Source: Dactylellina haptotyla (taxonomy: Eukaryota > Ascomycota > Orbiliomycetes > Orbiliales > Orbiliaceae). From it: DNA of 64,000 nt. The position numbers and the translations under genes were made by a program. The notes under the pieces were generated by a model. It searched no databases. It saw only the letters and a program-made list of their open reading frames with translations, and had not been told where the DNA came from. Shown here piece by piece: positions 21,568 to 33,413 of the stretch (positions within the stretch are counted from its first letter, which is position 1; each line of letters begins with the position of its first letter). The stretch lies in the NCBI GenBank assembly GCA_031310005.1, contig CM062388.1:682001-746000 (forward strand), written 5' to 3'.

Positions 21568-24500
21568 GTCGGATAATATTATCGGTTCGTAACACCGGTA
21601 TACCGAAGGGAATATTCGTGATATATACGATTGATATGAGTACTGTAGATATCCAGTATTATACTTATAGGATTCAGATGTACATGTACAAACTAGTAGG
21701 CGAGGTTGTAATAAAAAATTCGTCCGATGTTGAATTCAGAAACGAAATATATGTCGGTATGATTTTGTAGCATTGTTTTCGCTCTCAAGTAATCCGGTCT
21801 CCAGATATGCCAGCACTGGGAAATGTATATATCGCGCTCGGAATCCTTTTTGAAATTTAGCCAGTAGTATCAGAATCCAAGTTTTGTTGATGTCGTAGCG
21901 GATATGCCTCCAGGTCTCATTATCGTAATTCATGATAATTAAGATCGGAGAAAGATAGATTTGAAACTTCGATCGATGGTCTGAGTTCAGGGTTTATATC
22001 TAAGCTTGCAGTCGCGGCAATCGATCGAGCGTACAAGCGGGCCGTGTCGATCAATTGATGGTCTGTTCGCAAACGGCGAAATTATATTAAATTAGCCGTA
22101 TCAGTAATCAAAAACGCGCTCAAAATACCAACCACTGCAGAGCGAAAAATTGCGATTGAAACTAGAAAATCCCAGCACTAGAATAGAAAGAATACATGCT
22201 CTAAAAATATTTACGTTTAGAAAGAAAATCGCAATTTTCTAGATATTTGTCTTTATCAGTGGAGGTTGAAGATGAGGCTGCAAATACTTTGTGGTGCAGG
22301 GTTCATTTTTAATTTAGTGTTACTCCTTTTGGAGTGATCGACCGATTCTATTTCTAAATGCGCTGTGATATCATATAAACCCATCAAATTGGCGATTGCA
22401 GGATCACGGAATTTGAGTGCGCCCGCTCGCACAATGACGTCAGTGTGCTAGTAACGATTTCACAACTTTAGCTTGGTTTCAGTGCGGAAGATATCTCGTA
22501 GCCAACTTCGGAGGGACTTGATGAATACTCACTCTGAAAACGAATCTCGTATGCAAGTTGGATTATCACTAACTGTCGATACGAGAGAAGGTCGATGAAA
22601 CTTCATGCGAATGATGTCATGGCGTCAAGAGCGTCGGAATCGACTTTTAGCGTACAATTACAAGGGTGATGAGTGCGGCGTGCGGCGGCAGCAGCAGACA
22701 ACTCTTAACAGCTGGAACACGACATGGGTCGCAAGTATATTGAAACGAAACATTTATTCACTCTCCAGACATCAATGCAAACGTGGGAACTGGGAGAGTA
22801 AAGGCAGCATATATGAACTGGATACGAGGAACGCTATATACCGCTTTGAGTATATTCGGCCGTGTATCCGGCGTAGCTGCATGTACCACCCCGAAAGCTT
22901 AGTAGCATTGATATTGCAGTTTGCATACTCGAGTATTCATGGCATTCTTGGAAATCTACAGGGTTCGGAATCGTAAATGTCGAGAGGTTTTAGGCCGATA
23001 TCCGATGTCCCATTAGGTTTAAAATCTGTGTTGTCCTAGCAAAAATACAACAGTCCCACATACAAAAGCACCCAGGTTGGTTCGAAAACACCAACTCGAG
23101 CATCATAGCTTCGCGGTTTTGGCACCCACACCCCCCCTACGGAGTCGGATTTCGCGCTATTCCCAACACTGAGACGGAATTAAACCGGTTAAACTTTTCC
23201 CGTCGGAAAACAAAGGCTATAAGTCTATATATTAAGAAACTCACTGCCTTCCTAAAGTACGCCTTACAAGCCCCAAATCCAACGGTTTCCTCTACGAATT
23301 CACAGAGGCTTCCTTCCGGAGCCTACTAGCACGCAATAGCTTCACGAAAGTGGAATTATTAATCTTCAGTATGACTTTCATGATGTGCTGGCAAATTATT
23401 TCCAAATGTGAGTGATGTAAGCGTGACCTCACTCATCCTGCAAGTCTTCTTCTCTTTTGGATGTCCCAAAAGATGGGGAGGAGACTCCAGGCCAAACTCC
23501 GTGTGTCAGTGCTTTGTCAGTCCCACAGACGGGACAGAAGTTTGCATACAGCCTATTCCCTGTCTTCATGCACATGCTGTGGAAATACGGATGGAGTGAA
23601 AAGGGTGTAGTTGCCTAGAAAATTTTTGGCTCATGCAGAAAGGTTGCATATTCCTCTGTTGGTGTGGTGGAAGAATATGGCGTGTTCACAGGAGGAGGGT
23701 TTTTTTTGTTCCTTCCCGGCAGTTGGAAGGATGCCATGTCCACCAAACCCCCATGGATTCGGGATGCACGAACCGAGCAGTTCTGCTAGAGTAGTCCAAT
23801 AGAGTGTTGTGTCTGGGTGTATCGGGGTGTATCGGGGAGAAGTTAGCGGTGGAGAATGGGGGGTGTTGAGGAGCAGAATACAGTGACATTGGGCATCAAT
23901 CTACGCTTCAACACATAGAGTCACTTGTACAATGTTGTATCTTTCCCCCTGGTTCCGAAATCCTAGTTCAAATGGTCATGGCCGCTGATCGGAGTGAGAG
24001 GTATTATCCTACTGGTCAGTTCTGACGCCTGTTATTAGACTTTGTTAAGCTTGTCGTTCCTGAGAATCTGGAACCGTGTGATGAGGCTTTCAACCGCCAA
24101 GATGATTGGTGAAAGGAAATTGTAAAGGTAATTGATTCTCGTGAAGTTTGCTGCTTAGGCTGTCCGTGATTCCGAGAAGAAGATCCTGTGAAATTTTTAT
24201 GACTGTATGCCTTAATTTGGGTATCTACGAATCAGAGCCTCAATACGAGGCTGTGAGGATCTCGATTTGATAAGCTAGGTATCTACCTAATCGTGGCAAA
24301 TGATGTTATCGATTGCGAACCCATACAGTAAGGACGCCTCAGATCTTGAGGCTGTAAGAAATTAAAAACGGAACAAGTAAAATGGCAGTCAGGCGGCGTC
24401 CGTGTCTATTGGCAGCGGTCGATTCCGCCACCATTGTTGAGATGTCTTACGTGAGTGGGTGCTGACAATATTCCGGTCAACTGGAAGCGATCCGAAATGT

Positions 24501-26670
24501 TTTGGGTTTTGACATCTTGCCTTCGCTTATTAGATCGACCGAGTTTAATTTTCGGTTTCAACATGAGCCTCAGGTTCGATGTTTCTAAAAGGGTGGTGGG
24601 TGTGAGAAGAGTATTTCTAAAAGGGGCCATCAAAATAGAAATAAAGACTTCGTCTGCAGGTGCACCATGCCTTCCTGCAGCGAATAATTCCCGTGCGACC
24701 TGGCCCTGGCGGCTGGCTATCGGACCATAACTGCCGGAATTTGACAGGAAAGGATAGGGGCCCGTTGTCCATGCGACTTTTAGATTCCCCATTCTTTCTT
24801 TGACAGTGCGGGAACACGATGCTCTGTATTTCGAGTGTTTGATTGTTTTTGTTCTCACGTTGTGTTTAGAGTGAGAGAAAAGAAACTAAGATTATTAATG
24901 GTATATTTGGTGTGGTGTGCTTTTTTCTCAACTGCCGAAGCTTAGACTAATTTCGCAGCACGGGAAGTTTCTTAGATAATATGCCTGCAAACCAAAGGGG
25001 AAAAGGGTGCAAAGGGCCAGGCCTGCCTCCCACGTGTGAAGAAACATTTCACAGAGGGCAAGTGCTAATCTTAAATTTGTTATCACCGTCGACGAAGCAT
25101 GAAGTCTGGCGATGCTATTTTCAACTGTGGCTCTGTTGTGTTGTAGATTCGTACGAAGTTGCAATTTGCACCACAATTTGTCGATCTGGGCTGCTCCGGG
25201 TACGGAACTCTTTTATATATAGAACATCAGACTTCTGGGACGTTTCCCGCAACACAACGGGCTCGTATCGAATCACCGTCCAGAGTTTGACCGCGGTCAT
25301 GTTGAGGCTGCGTATCTTGGGGATGTTTGGGTACCCACACCTGCAGCGGTCCGGGTATCTTTTGTATGGGCGTGTGGGCAAAAGGTGACTTGCCGGCCGG
25401 GGTACCGTTCGGTAGATCGATGGCAAACACCCATGCTGGCACGAGGGCGTAAGGCTTCCCGGCCCAAAATATCTCCAAACCGCAGAGATTTGTATATATT
25501 CTGGCCCTAAGGCAGACTTTTCAAACATTGTTCCAAATCGTAGACATCTTTTCCACCTTCTCAAAACTGACATCGACGACTCTTTCGAGTTCCGACAGTT
25601 TAACTTTAGCGGCGGTACGATATCCGTGAAACTTTGGCTTATGTACGATCTCCGATTCAAGGGAATGCCCAGACCCCAGCCATTCGGGTCGTCTTAGCCC
25701 CGACAAATCCGACGGCAAATGACCTAGTTTTCCGGCCGAGAGGGACCAAGCTACCAACAATGATTCGCAACTCAGTCTGACTGCGGCGAAGTTGCATTCA
25801 TTGGCGAACCAGGACGTCTTGAGTAACAACCCAGCGATCTATCTAGATCTCATCTCGTGCAGGTGTCCGTCGACCGCAGATATTACTACGGATTCGGATA
25901 TTTGGGCAAGGCGACTCCGAGCGGAGGTAAACGGATGTTAAACACCGACCGCTATCACATCGGGGCATCTTCGTCCCTCAAACTTCCGTCGACGAAGCTC
26001 TTCGGACTATCCGGACTAGGCTGACCTGCATGCATCCAGAAAAGAACATTCTACCGATGTTCTCTGCATTCTGTGCGCCCATTCGAAAGTTCGCCTCTCG
26101 ATCTGCTCCTCGATGAGTAGGATCCCTCACACGTGTACATTGTGGCATCCTGTCTGCATCGTCTCTGCATATTTCGGTGCCTCGTATACGGGCGGTATCC
26201 CTGAGTATTACTCTACCATGGTCATGGGATCACTGTTTTATTGGAGCAGGATGGGTTATCCGGAAATTCGCAGGCATCAATTTCTACTTTTTTACTCAAA
26301 AAAGGGTCCAAAAAAGATCCGACTGGCAAGGCCACCCGAGAAATCTAGCGATAGGCTCCGTCCCGATGTGATGCTAATATAAACTTTGCATCAGTATACG
26401 CGGATACGAAGCCCCAGGGCGATGCGTGTACCATTATTGCTATTGTTAGGCTGTTTAACGATGGATTCATGACGAATATACATGCGTGATAGGATATGGC
26501 GAAGTATTTCAAATCTCCTGTTTGGGCGTTATTAATCTGACGGTATAGGTAAGCAACGATGTCCTTTCCATCACACAGATCAGTCCCTTCTCCCTAGGGG
26601 TAGCTCTCTATTGCCACCCGCGTGTTCCGACCTGCGAAGTCAGACAACCCAGGCGAAAAGGAAGGGAACG

Positions 26671-26708
26671 AAAGGAAATGGAAAAAAGGAAAAAAGAAAA
26701 AGAAAGAG
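26671..26708 (+). repeat. Polypurine tract
   Basis: A nearly pure A/G run with one T, made of GGAAA-like blocks. It lies in non-coding DNA upstream of the Zn2Cys6 regulator gene. Confidence 0.7.
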
Positions 26709-27577
26709 TCAGCACTACTTGCAGCGGCATCTTGAGGCGAGTCCTTTCCAGAATATTGTTCGAACCCTCGCTCTGGTACCTGCAGAAAATTACAGCCAGA
26801 ATCTATTTATCCACTGTGCTTATCTTCCCCACAGGTCGGCTGACGCCGCCTGATTTCGGAAGGAATAAAACAATATGAAACTTGTGACTCTATTTACACG
26901 GTGCGTAGTTTTGTCAAATATCTTATTTCTAGCTTCGGTGTCGTGAGAATACAAATTCTTTGTAAAAAAATGGGGCGGGGCGGTTCCATTTTGCTTCAAC
27001 TTCGGGCCCTCGTCCCTATGTGGGGAGGTGCCCGCGGGGGGCTTGCTTCGGTTAATCTCAGTGACATCTGTGGTGCGCTCCAAATTCTTTTGACAGACCG
27101 AAAAAAAACCTTCGAACAAAAGTCTATCTCTAGTGCGCGCCAACTAAAATTGAGTAAGCAAAGCTAGCTCGCTTGGGATGGGGTGAGTAAGCTACCGGTT
27201 AACGGTGTCCATCACAACACCGCGTCCAATCGTACGAGAACCGGGGTTCGACTTGGGGCTCATTAAAAGCCTCTTTCCTTAGCGCATAAACCCAACCGCA
27301 TGGTACCACATTTCGAATGAATCGAAGGGAGAGGTCACCACCGGGCAGGACAGGTTTCAAGTCGCCCCAACCTGCCCTGGATGAACCGATAAGCAGGGCA
27401 GCACATCCTTTACTTGAATAGTACGGTGCAGCCTGCAGGCCGGCCTCTTCCCCCATCCTAGGCATTTGGAGCTCGAATTAAACATGTCCAAGCCCATCTG
27501 ACGTGTATAGTATAGCGCGGATTGACGTACTCCAAGTTGTTCTGCCCAGATCCTGAAGTAGAACGAGCGGAAGGGGT

Positions 27578-27623
27578 AAGAGGGGGGGAAAAGGAAAGAA
27601 AGGAAAGGGAAGAAGAAAAGAAA
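27578..27623 (+). repeat. Uninterrupted 46-nt polypurine tract
   Basis: An unbroken A/G run with a central G7 and repeated GGAAA/GAA blocks. Such tracts exclude nucleosomes or form triplexes in other systems. Its role here is unknown. Confidence 0.75.
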
Positions 27624-29073
27624 TAGACATTGGGCAGGCATGATCTGGGTACCAGCAGAGCCAGCTGCCATGTAGCTAAAGGGCCGATCTTGCTGTTGGG
27701 GGGACGAATTGAATTTCGCGGCCGATTTCCTCACATTCCCTGATCCGCTTTTAAGGCTTTTTTCAATGCGCCTGTAGCATGTAGCATTATTTCATCCATA
27801 TGTTGGAAGACTACCCTTAGCGTTATTAGCCCGAGCACCACGTTAAAACAAGCTCCTCAAGACGTCCGGTCTGGTTCTTCGAGGGTGGCATTGAAATCGT
27901 GATAGAAAGTTGATCTTGAGATCGTCTTCTTATTCTCTTCCTGCCCTATTCCTGCACAGCCCGCTTGGCTTTCTCATACTCCAGAATTGGGACCGGTGGC
28001 ATTTGATATTACTTTCACTCTGTTAGATTTGTTCCTACATACCCCTGGAAAGACCGCTAAGGTTGAACCTAGGAACGTAATTCACCTCACCTTTTCCCTG
28101 ACGGCTTGTTTTTCTTTTGGTGGTTGGTTGGTTTCGGCAACCACAGGTTGTTATATTTCATAAGCTTCTTTTTCAACGGCGCCACTCTCTAGGCGATCAT
28201 TTTTTCCAACGAGTCGCAGCATCACCAAATATGAAATCACTAGTTTCTAATGTTAGAATATAGTTGATCGTTTTGTAAGTCTTGGCTGGGCCATGGGCCT
28301 AATATCGTGTCTCTATCGACACGGTTTCTAGATTCCATATACCGAAATGTTCCCTCGCTGATAAGCCTCAAACTCATAAGGCCCTAAACAATTTTCGACC
28401 TCTCAACTCAAATATCGGAGTCTTGAGTACCAGGTCTAGAAAATTACAACTACCATATTTCTGGCCCCCGCAACAGCCGCAAGCCTCAGAAATAGGGTTA
28501 TCTAAAAAGCAAAGGTTCATAATGTCCAATTATTCCATGGCGCCATATATTCATGCATGTTGACTTCACAAAGGTATTCACTTTCCGATCTCCCGCTGCA
28601 CCCCGTTCACTGCCCAGTGCCAGCCACGGGGCCACTTTGGATGGAGCCTTAGCATCCAGTGGGTATTGGGGGCGTCTGTCTATCGAACCACAAAGAGTTC
28701 CCGTTCTGCGTCTAGTCTTGGAGTATTTGACGTAGTAAGCCAGGCGAGGGAGGACTGCCCCTACCCCATCCTATTGCATCCCTTGTTCTTCTTCCCGTTG
28801 AGACGGTTATTGCATATCCAGAGTTTTCTTGTTTCGGCATTAAAGGAGACCCCGTAACACATGGAATACTGACCATCCAATACCCTAGAAGGCTTAACAT
28901 CCGAATTTAAAACTCTGGGGGATTCGTCTTCACATCTCAGCCTCCTTTTCTTTTCGTTAATTTAGAACATATCAACATTAGACGGTAAGAAGTCAGAAAA
29001 AATAAAAACAAAATATCAACCAGGAAGTAAAGAATTCCGAACAGAACGGATACCGAAGGTGCCGTCGCCGGTC

Positions 29074-32000
29074 ATGGAAAAGGCAAACATGCCCACGGTG
29101 GTCCTCCCGCAGGCCTTACCACTCTCCACGAGTGTAGCCGTCGAGGAATCGCTTAAACCTGCACACCAAGTGGATGAAGTTCCGCTTGATAGGGCGAAGA
29201 AGCATACCTTAGACTCAAAATATACCGTTGCTGTACAGGCCGTGACCACGGATCCTGCACAGCCTGATCAAACTCACCTTCTAGCTGCCATAGGCAGCTT
29301 CAGCAAGACGGAGAAGGAGACAAAGGTCCCCGGCCCCGACTTTATGGAGGTTGATAAGACGCCCAGACAGGAGGATATATCTAGACGATCCACATGGTTT
29401 TGCGATTCTATATTCGCACTCGACGCTCACATCAAAAATCAACCCATTAATAATACTAATACGAATCCTCAAAACTACTTATATAACAACAATCCACACA
29501 CTGACATCTCTGGATCCTTTGCAGCCTACAGAAGATTATCTTTACCTCCTGGATTCACACTTGGTCGAGGGGCTCCTTTTGAGTTCAAGACAGACCTCAA
29601 AACAGTTATGTCAGAAAAAGCTGAATTAGACTTACCGAGAGAAATCGACGGAATTGAAGTTAACCCAGAATGGGGTCTCACTAAAGCGGGGAAGGCAAGA
29701 CAGAGGCTCCCGATAGCCTGTACGAACTGCAGAGGGAAGAAGATAAAGTGCCTCGTCAACAAAGACGGCGGGCCATGCCACAACTGCTCAAAGTCTGATA
29801 CTTTAAAAATCAGTTGCCGAACAGAGGGAAGGTAAGTCTATTGTTTTTCTTTCCTCTTTGCACTTCAAGTGCCGTGCGTCAACTTCAAAAGCCGAATCTG
29901 ACTTGGCGCTAACACCATCCAACTAGACCACGGAGACAAAGCTCTGCTATCAAGAGAGACAAGTCAAAGTCTCGAAAGAGAAGTTCAGGAAGAAGACCTT
30001 CGCAGAACGAAGGCGATGATTCCTCGACCAGCTTCTCCAGAGCCTCGTCCAAAGACTTGGGCGACGATGACATGATGCTTGGTGGCATGGACACCTCGCT
30101 GCTCAACCTGCCCTTGAGCACTCTGGCACCCGGTGTCCCAGCGGTTCATGCTCACTCCGTCTACACGGGTATGGGAGAGGCTTCATACCATCAGTCCTCC
30201 GACTCCCCTGTGAGTAACGTCTCGGACAGGTCGCGACAACTCTCTTTGGAATCAATCTCGTCTTCGTACCAGCCCTTGTTCACCTCGGGCTACTCTCTCG
30301 AAAACGAAGGAATATACGACCCGCGACTTTTCGCAGCTCCAGCGGACGCAAGAACGGTGTCTCCACTGACAAAAATTAATCCGACCAGCTTTCCCAAGCA
30401 AACTCGGATACAACTTCCCGATGAAATAACAACAAGAAACCTGGTTGAGCTCTTCTTTACCCACCTCCACTGGCAAGGTTACGGTTTTCTACAGCCAACT
30501 TCTTTCCTGCGAAACTTGACAGCTCAATCCCCTATTTTGCTGTTATGCATTTGCGCTGCGAGTTGTCGGCTCTCCGACGAGCTTCGCGCGACTAACTCTC
30601 CCAGAATTCTGGAAGCCCAAGCAAAACAGGCGGCTTTGGGCGAGAGATTCGTCCCTACGCTTACCACCATCCAGGCTTTCCTTCTTCTCGCCTTTCATTA
30701 TTCGGCGACAGGCGATATTGAGCAGGCAAATGGGTACTCCGACATTGCCGTTTCGATGGTTAAGCAGATCCGGCTGGGAGACCAAGTCAGCGACAAGCTA
30801 CGCCAAAAAGAACGCCTCGGCCAGTCCACAATAGACCCCGCGATAGAAATCGGGAAGAGAACTTTTTGGGCAGCCTACATCCAGGACGTAAGCACACGCT
30901 AGCCCCGTCCCAGATCTTACTTAAGACGTGTTAATTTTAGCTGACAAATGTGTTGTGTATTTTCGTTCGCAGCGATCTCGACACTTGACGGAGCAACAGG
31001 CCCCGGACCAGCGCCTGGCAGCATCGGATATTCCTCTGCCGTGCCGCGAAGCAGAGTTTGATCTGAGGGATAGTATCGAGGGATCGAAGGGCCCCTTCAG
31101 TGCGACTAACAATGTTGGTGCCATGGGCTACCTGGTCAAGATTATTGACATTCGAGCGAGACTGCTGCATTATCTCAAAATCTCGTGCACCCACCTCCCA
31201 CAGGTGTATCCACCAGATAACAATTCGTGCGATACCAGACAGCTTACTACGGAGCTCAAGATATGGGAGGAAACACTGCCGGTCGAGTATACGTTTACTG
31301 CGGACAATTTCAAGGGGCATTTCGATGGAGAGCATTCAATTATCGAGACTATCTGCCTGATGCATCTGATCCACCACGCTACGGTAAACCAACTGCACCG
31401 ATATCAGGATACGAAAGAGGACTTTTCAGAGCACTATCTACCCGCCTTCAACCATGCCCTGTCCATATTGGCCATCTTGCGTTCGATTTCGAAGTATAAC
31501 GACGAGGTTGCGAAGCCCGTGGGAAAGAAGATCCAGCTCGTGTCCCCGTTCGTTCCGTTCGCTGTGGGTATCGCGTGTGACACTATCGGACGTCTATTGA
31601 CCTATCTGCCTGAAGAATACGTCTTGGAAGACGGTCGGCTTCTCGCCCATCCAAGCATTTCTCTATTCTTCAACGCAAGAAAATATTTTCGAGAAAGTTT
31701 GCAATCTCTCCGAAGCTACATGCACCGGACCAAGGCAGCGGCCGATATCTATGTCATGATTAGAAAGCTCTGCGTGGATATCAGAGAGGCGTGCACTGAC
31801 GGGATGGGCAGTAAGCCCGGGCCGGATCCTGCTGGGCCTCACTGCATCTCTGGGGTCTGTATCAACATGGCTAAGCTACGAACAATCGCCCCAACGATGA
31901 TTCCGTTCAATAGCTCAGTAGTCGACATTCTTTATCATGGAGATTACTTTGCGTCTTGGTATCGCCAGGGTGGTTCCCAAGAAATCGAAAGGCTGACTCT

Positions 32001-32595
32001 GCCCGCCACCGATCGACAGAGGCAATCCCCTAGCCTGCCTGAGCTTAGCTCGAGTAGTCTACGCATGGCGACGACGCCGTTGGCTCATACGACGCGACCG
32101 TCGGAAGGATATGTTACGGCCGTGCAGCTGCCTCAGAGCACCCTTGCCGTTTTCAATCTCCAGGTCGATGCTTCGGAAGGCCAGGGTGCTGCACACTGGA
32201 ATTTGCCACCCGGTTCTGCTGCCGCAGCCTCAACACAAGGCTCTCCCCTAATGGGTCAAGATGCTCGGTCGTCTCACTCTGGGAGCGTCGGACTGCCCGA
32301 GCCTTTCCTTCATATGAATGCTTCTCTGACTCCCGATCAGTCAGCGACGAGCTCCAACAATTCGATTCCGTCGTCAGGAAGCAGCCCGTTGCCCATCACT
32401 GGAGCTCCGTTCATACCCACAGCTACCGCGGAATGGCAAGCGACGGAAATATCAGGCGCTGATATGCTCAGTTTCGACTCTTTGAACTTCATGGACATGG
32501 ATGCAAGTAGTCAAGAAGTGTCGTCTTCATTGGATTTCAGCATGGAGGACCTGTTGAACAGTAACCCTTTCAACAACAACAACTCCCAAGAATGA
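29074..32595 (+). CDS. Zn2Cys6 fungal transcription factor
   Basis: Three exons (29074-29831, 29927-30887, 30973-32595) total 3342 nt and encode 1113 residues. The start is the first in-frame ATG (MEKANMPTVVLP). The binuclear cluster spans residues 216-248: C216-x2-C219-x6-C226-x8-C235-x2-C238-x9-C248, with ACTNCRGKKIKC as its first loop. The last spacing (9) is slightly longer than the usual 6-8. A basic Ser/Arg-rich linker follows, crossing intron 1 (GTAAGT/ACTAG). From about residue 412 comes the fungal-specific regulatory domain (Fungal_trans type), including RTFWAAYIQDRSRHL and IPLPCREAEFD. Intron 2 (GTAAGC/GCAG) splits this motif. The C-terminal ~200 residues are Ser/Thr/Pro/Gln-rich and end in an acidic Asp/Ser/Asn stretch, a plausible activation domain. 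The target pathway is unknown. The following DUF3433 gene is in the same direction, about 0.8 kb away. Confidence 0.92.
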
Positions 32596-33413
32596 TTTAC
32601 GACCTGACGCTATCAAGCACGATTGATGAATAATTATCTAATATCTATCCGTATTGTAATCGATAAATCGGTCAAACTCCTTCCTCGAACAGCGAAAATC
32701 TCTTTCGTACCGATACCGGCCAATATCCACCTTACTTCTACAGCTTGACAGACGGTCGTCTATCGCACAACGACAGACTCGCCTACCTTTACTGGACAGA
32801 ACTGCAGGGTTAACCGAGGCCTCATTATATGCATGTTCGCGGCAAAGTCGGACGGGCTCAATCAGCAACCGCCCAAGCCATGTCTCAATAGGAAAGTTTG
32901 CTCTCAACACCCCACACATTAACTAGGGTATCCATTCTCTCATTCGCCCACACAAATAGAATCTCCCGTCGTACCAATTTCAATGTCAGATAGCATGGAC
33001 TTTTTAGCGCTTGGCCATCGTGTATTTTTCTCATTACTTTCCGCATCATGTACTCCTTTGTCCTTTATATTCCTCTGTTCAGCGGGCGGAGTTCTCTGTT
33101 TTCCTTGTATCCTTTTTTTCCCAGCGACTCTCTTTCTTTTGTCAAAACCCAGTTTCTTTCCGACCAACACAAAAGTTTTGTGGTATTTTTTTTCGCTTTC
33201 ACGATAGCATCAGGTGAATCTTTGGGCACGAATTACTGGCTTATTCTTTTTTGGGGGGACTTTTGCATTAACTTATTCTTTTTTTATCTATTTATCGCTC
33301 AGTTGGTTTTTGTTATATGGTTTAATATAGACTTGCCAATCATCGATCGGATCGAATAGACAGTTATTGTTATATGTTATAAAGACTTAGGCCGCCTAGC
33401 AGGGTTCGATAAT
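32596..33413. other. Spacer between regulator and DUF3433 gene
   Basis: About 0.8 kb, very T-rich in its second half (33050-33350). The T-richness produces hydrophobic artefact frames such as 33048-33359. It should hold the regulator's 3' UTR and the DUF3433 promoter. Confidence 0.55.

Larger units (their letters stand above)
21568..29073. other. 7.5-kb region without a supported gene
   Basis: This is the largest gap in the window. Frames of 90-180 codons occur (22605-22976 +, 24406-24858 -, 25121-25660 -). None shows a domain, conserved-looking composition or a coherent splice model. The first ~1 kb is AT-rich. From about 25.5 to 29 kb the sequence is closer to the gene-containing average and has two polypurine tracts (26671-26708 and 27578-27623). 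Part of it is likely an extended upstream regulatory region or leader of the Zn2Cys6 regulator. Unrecognised non-coding transcripts are possible. Confidence 0.5.

Noticed and set aside
22605-22976. 123-codon plus-strand frame in the large gap
   Set aside because: Isolated frame in AT-rich DNA, composition unlike the confirmed genes, no family resemblance.
25121-25660. 179-codon minus-strand frame
   Set aside because: Only length supports it. It overlaps other frames on both strands and has no motif.
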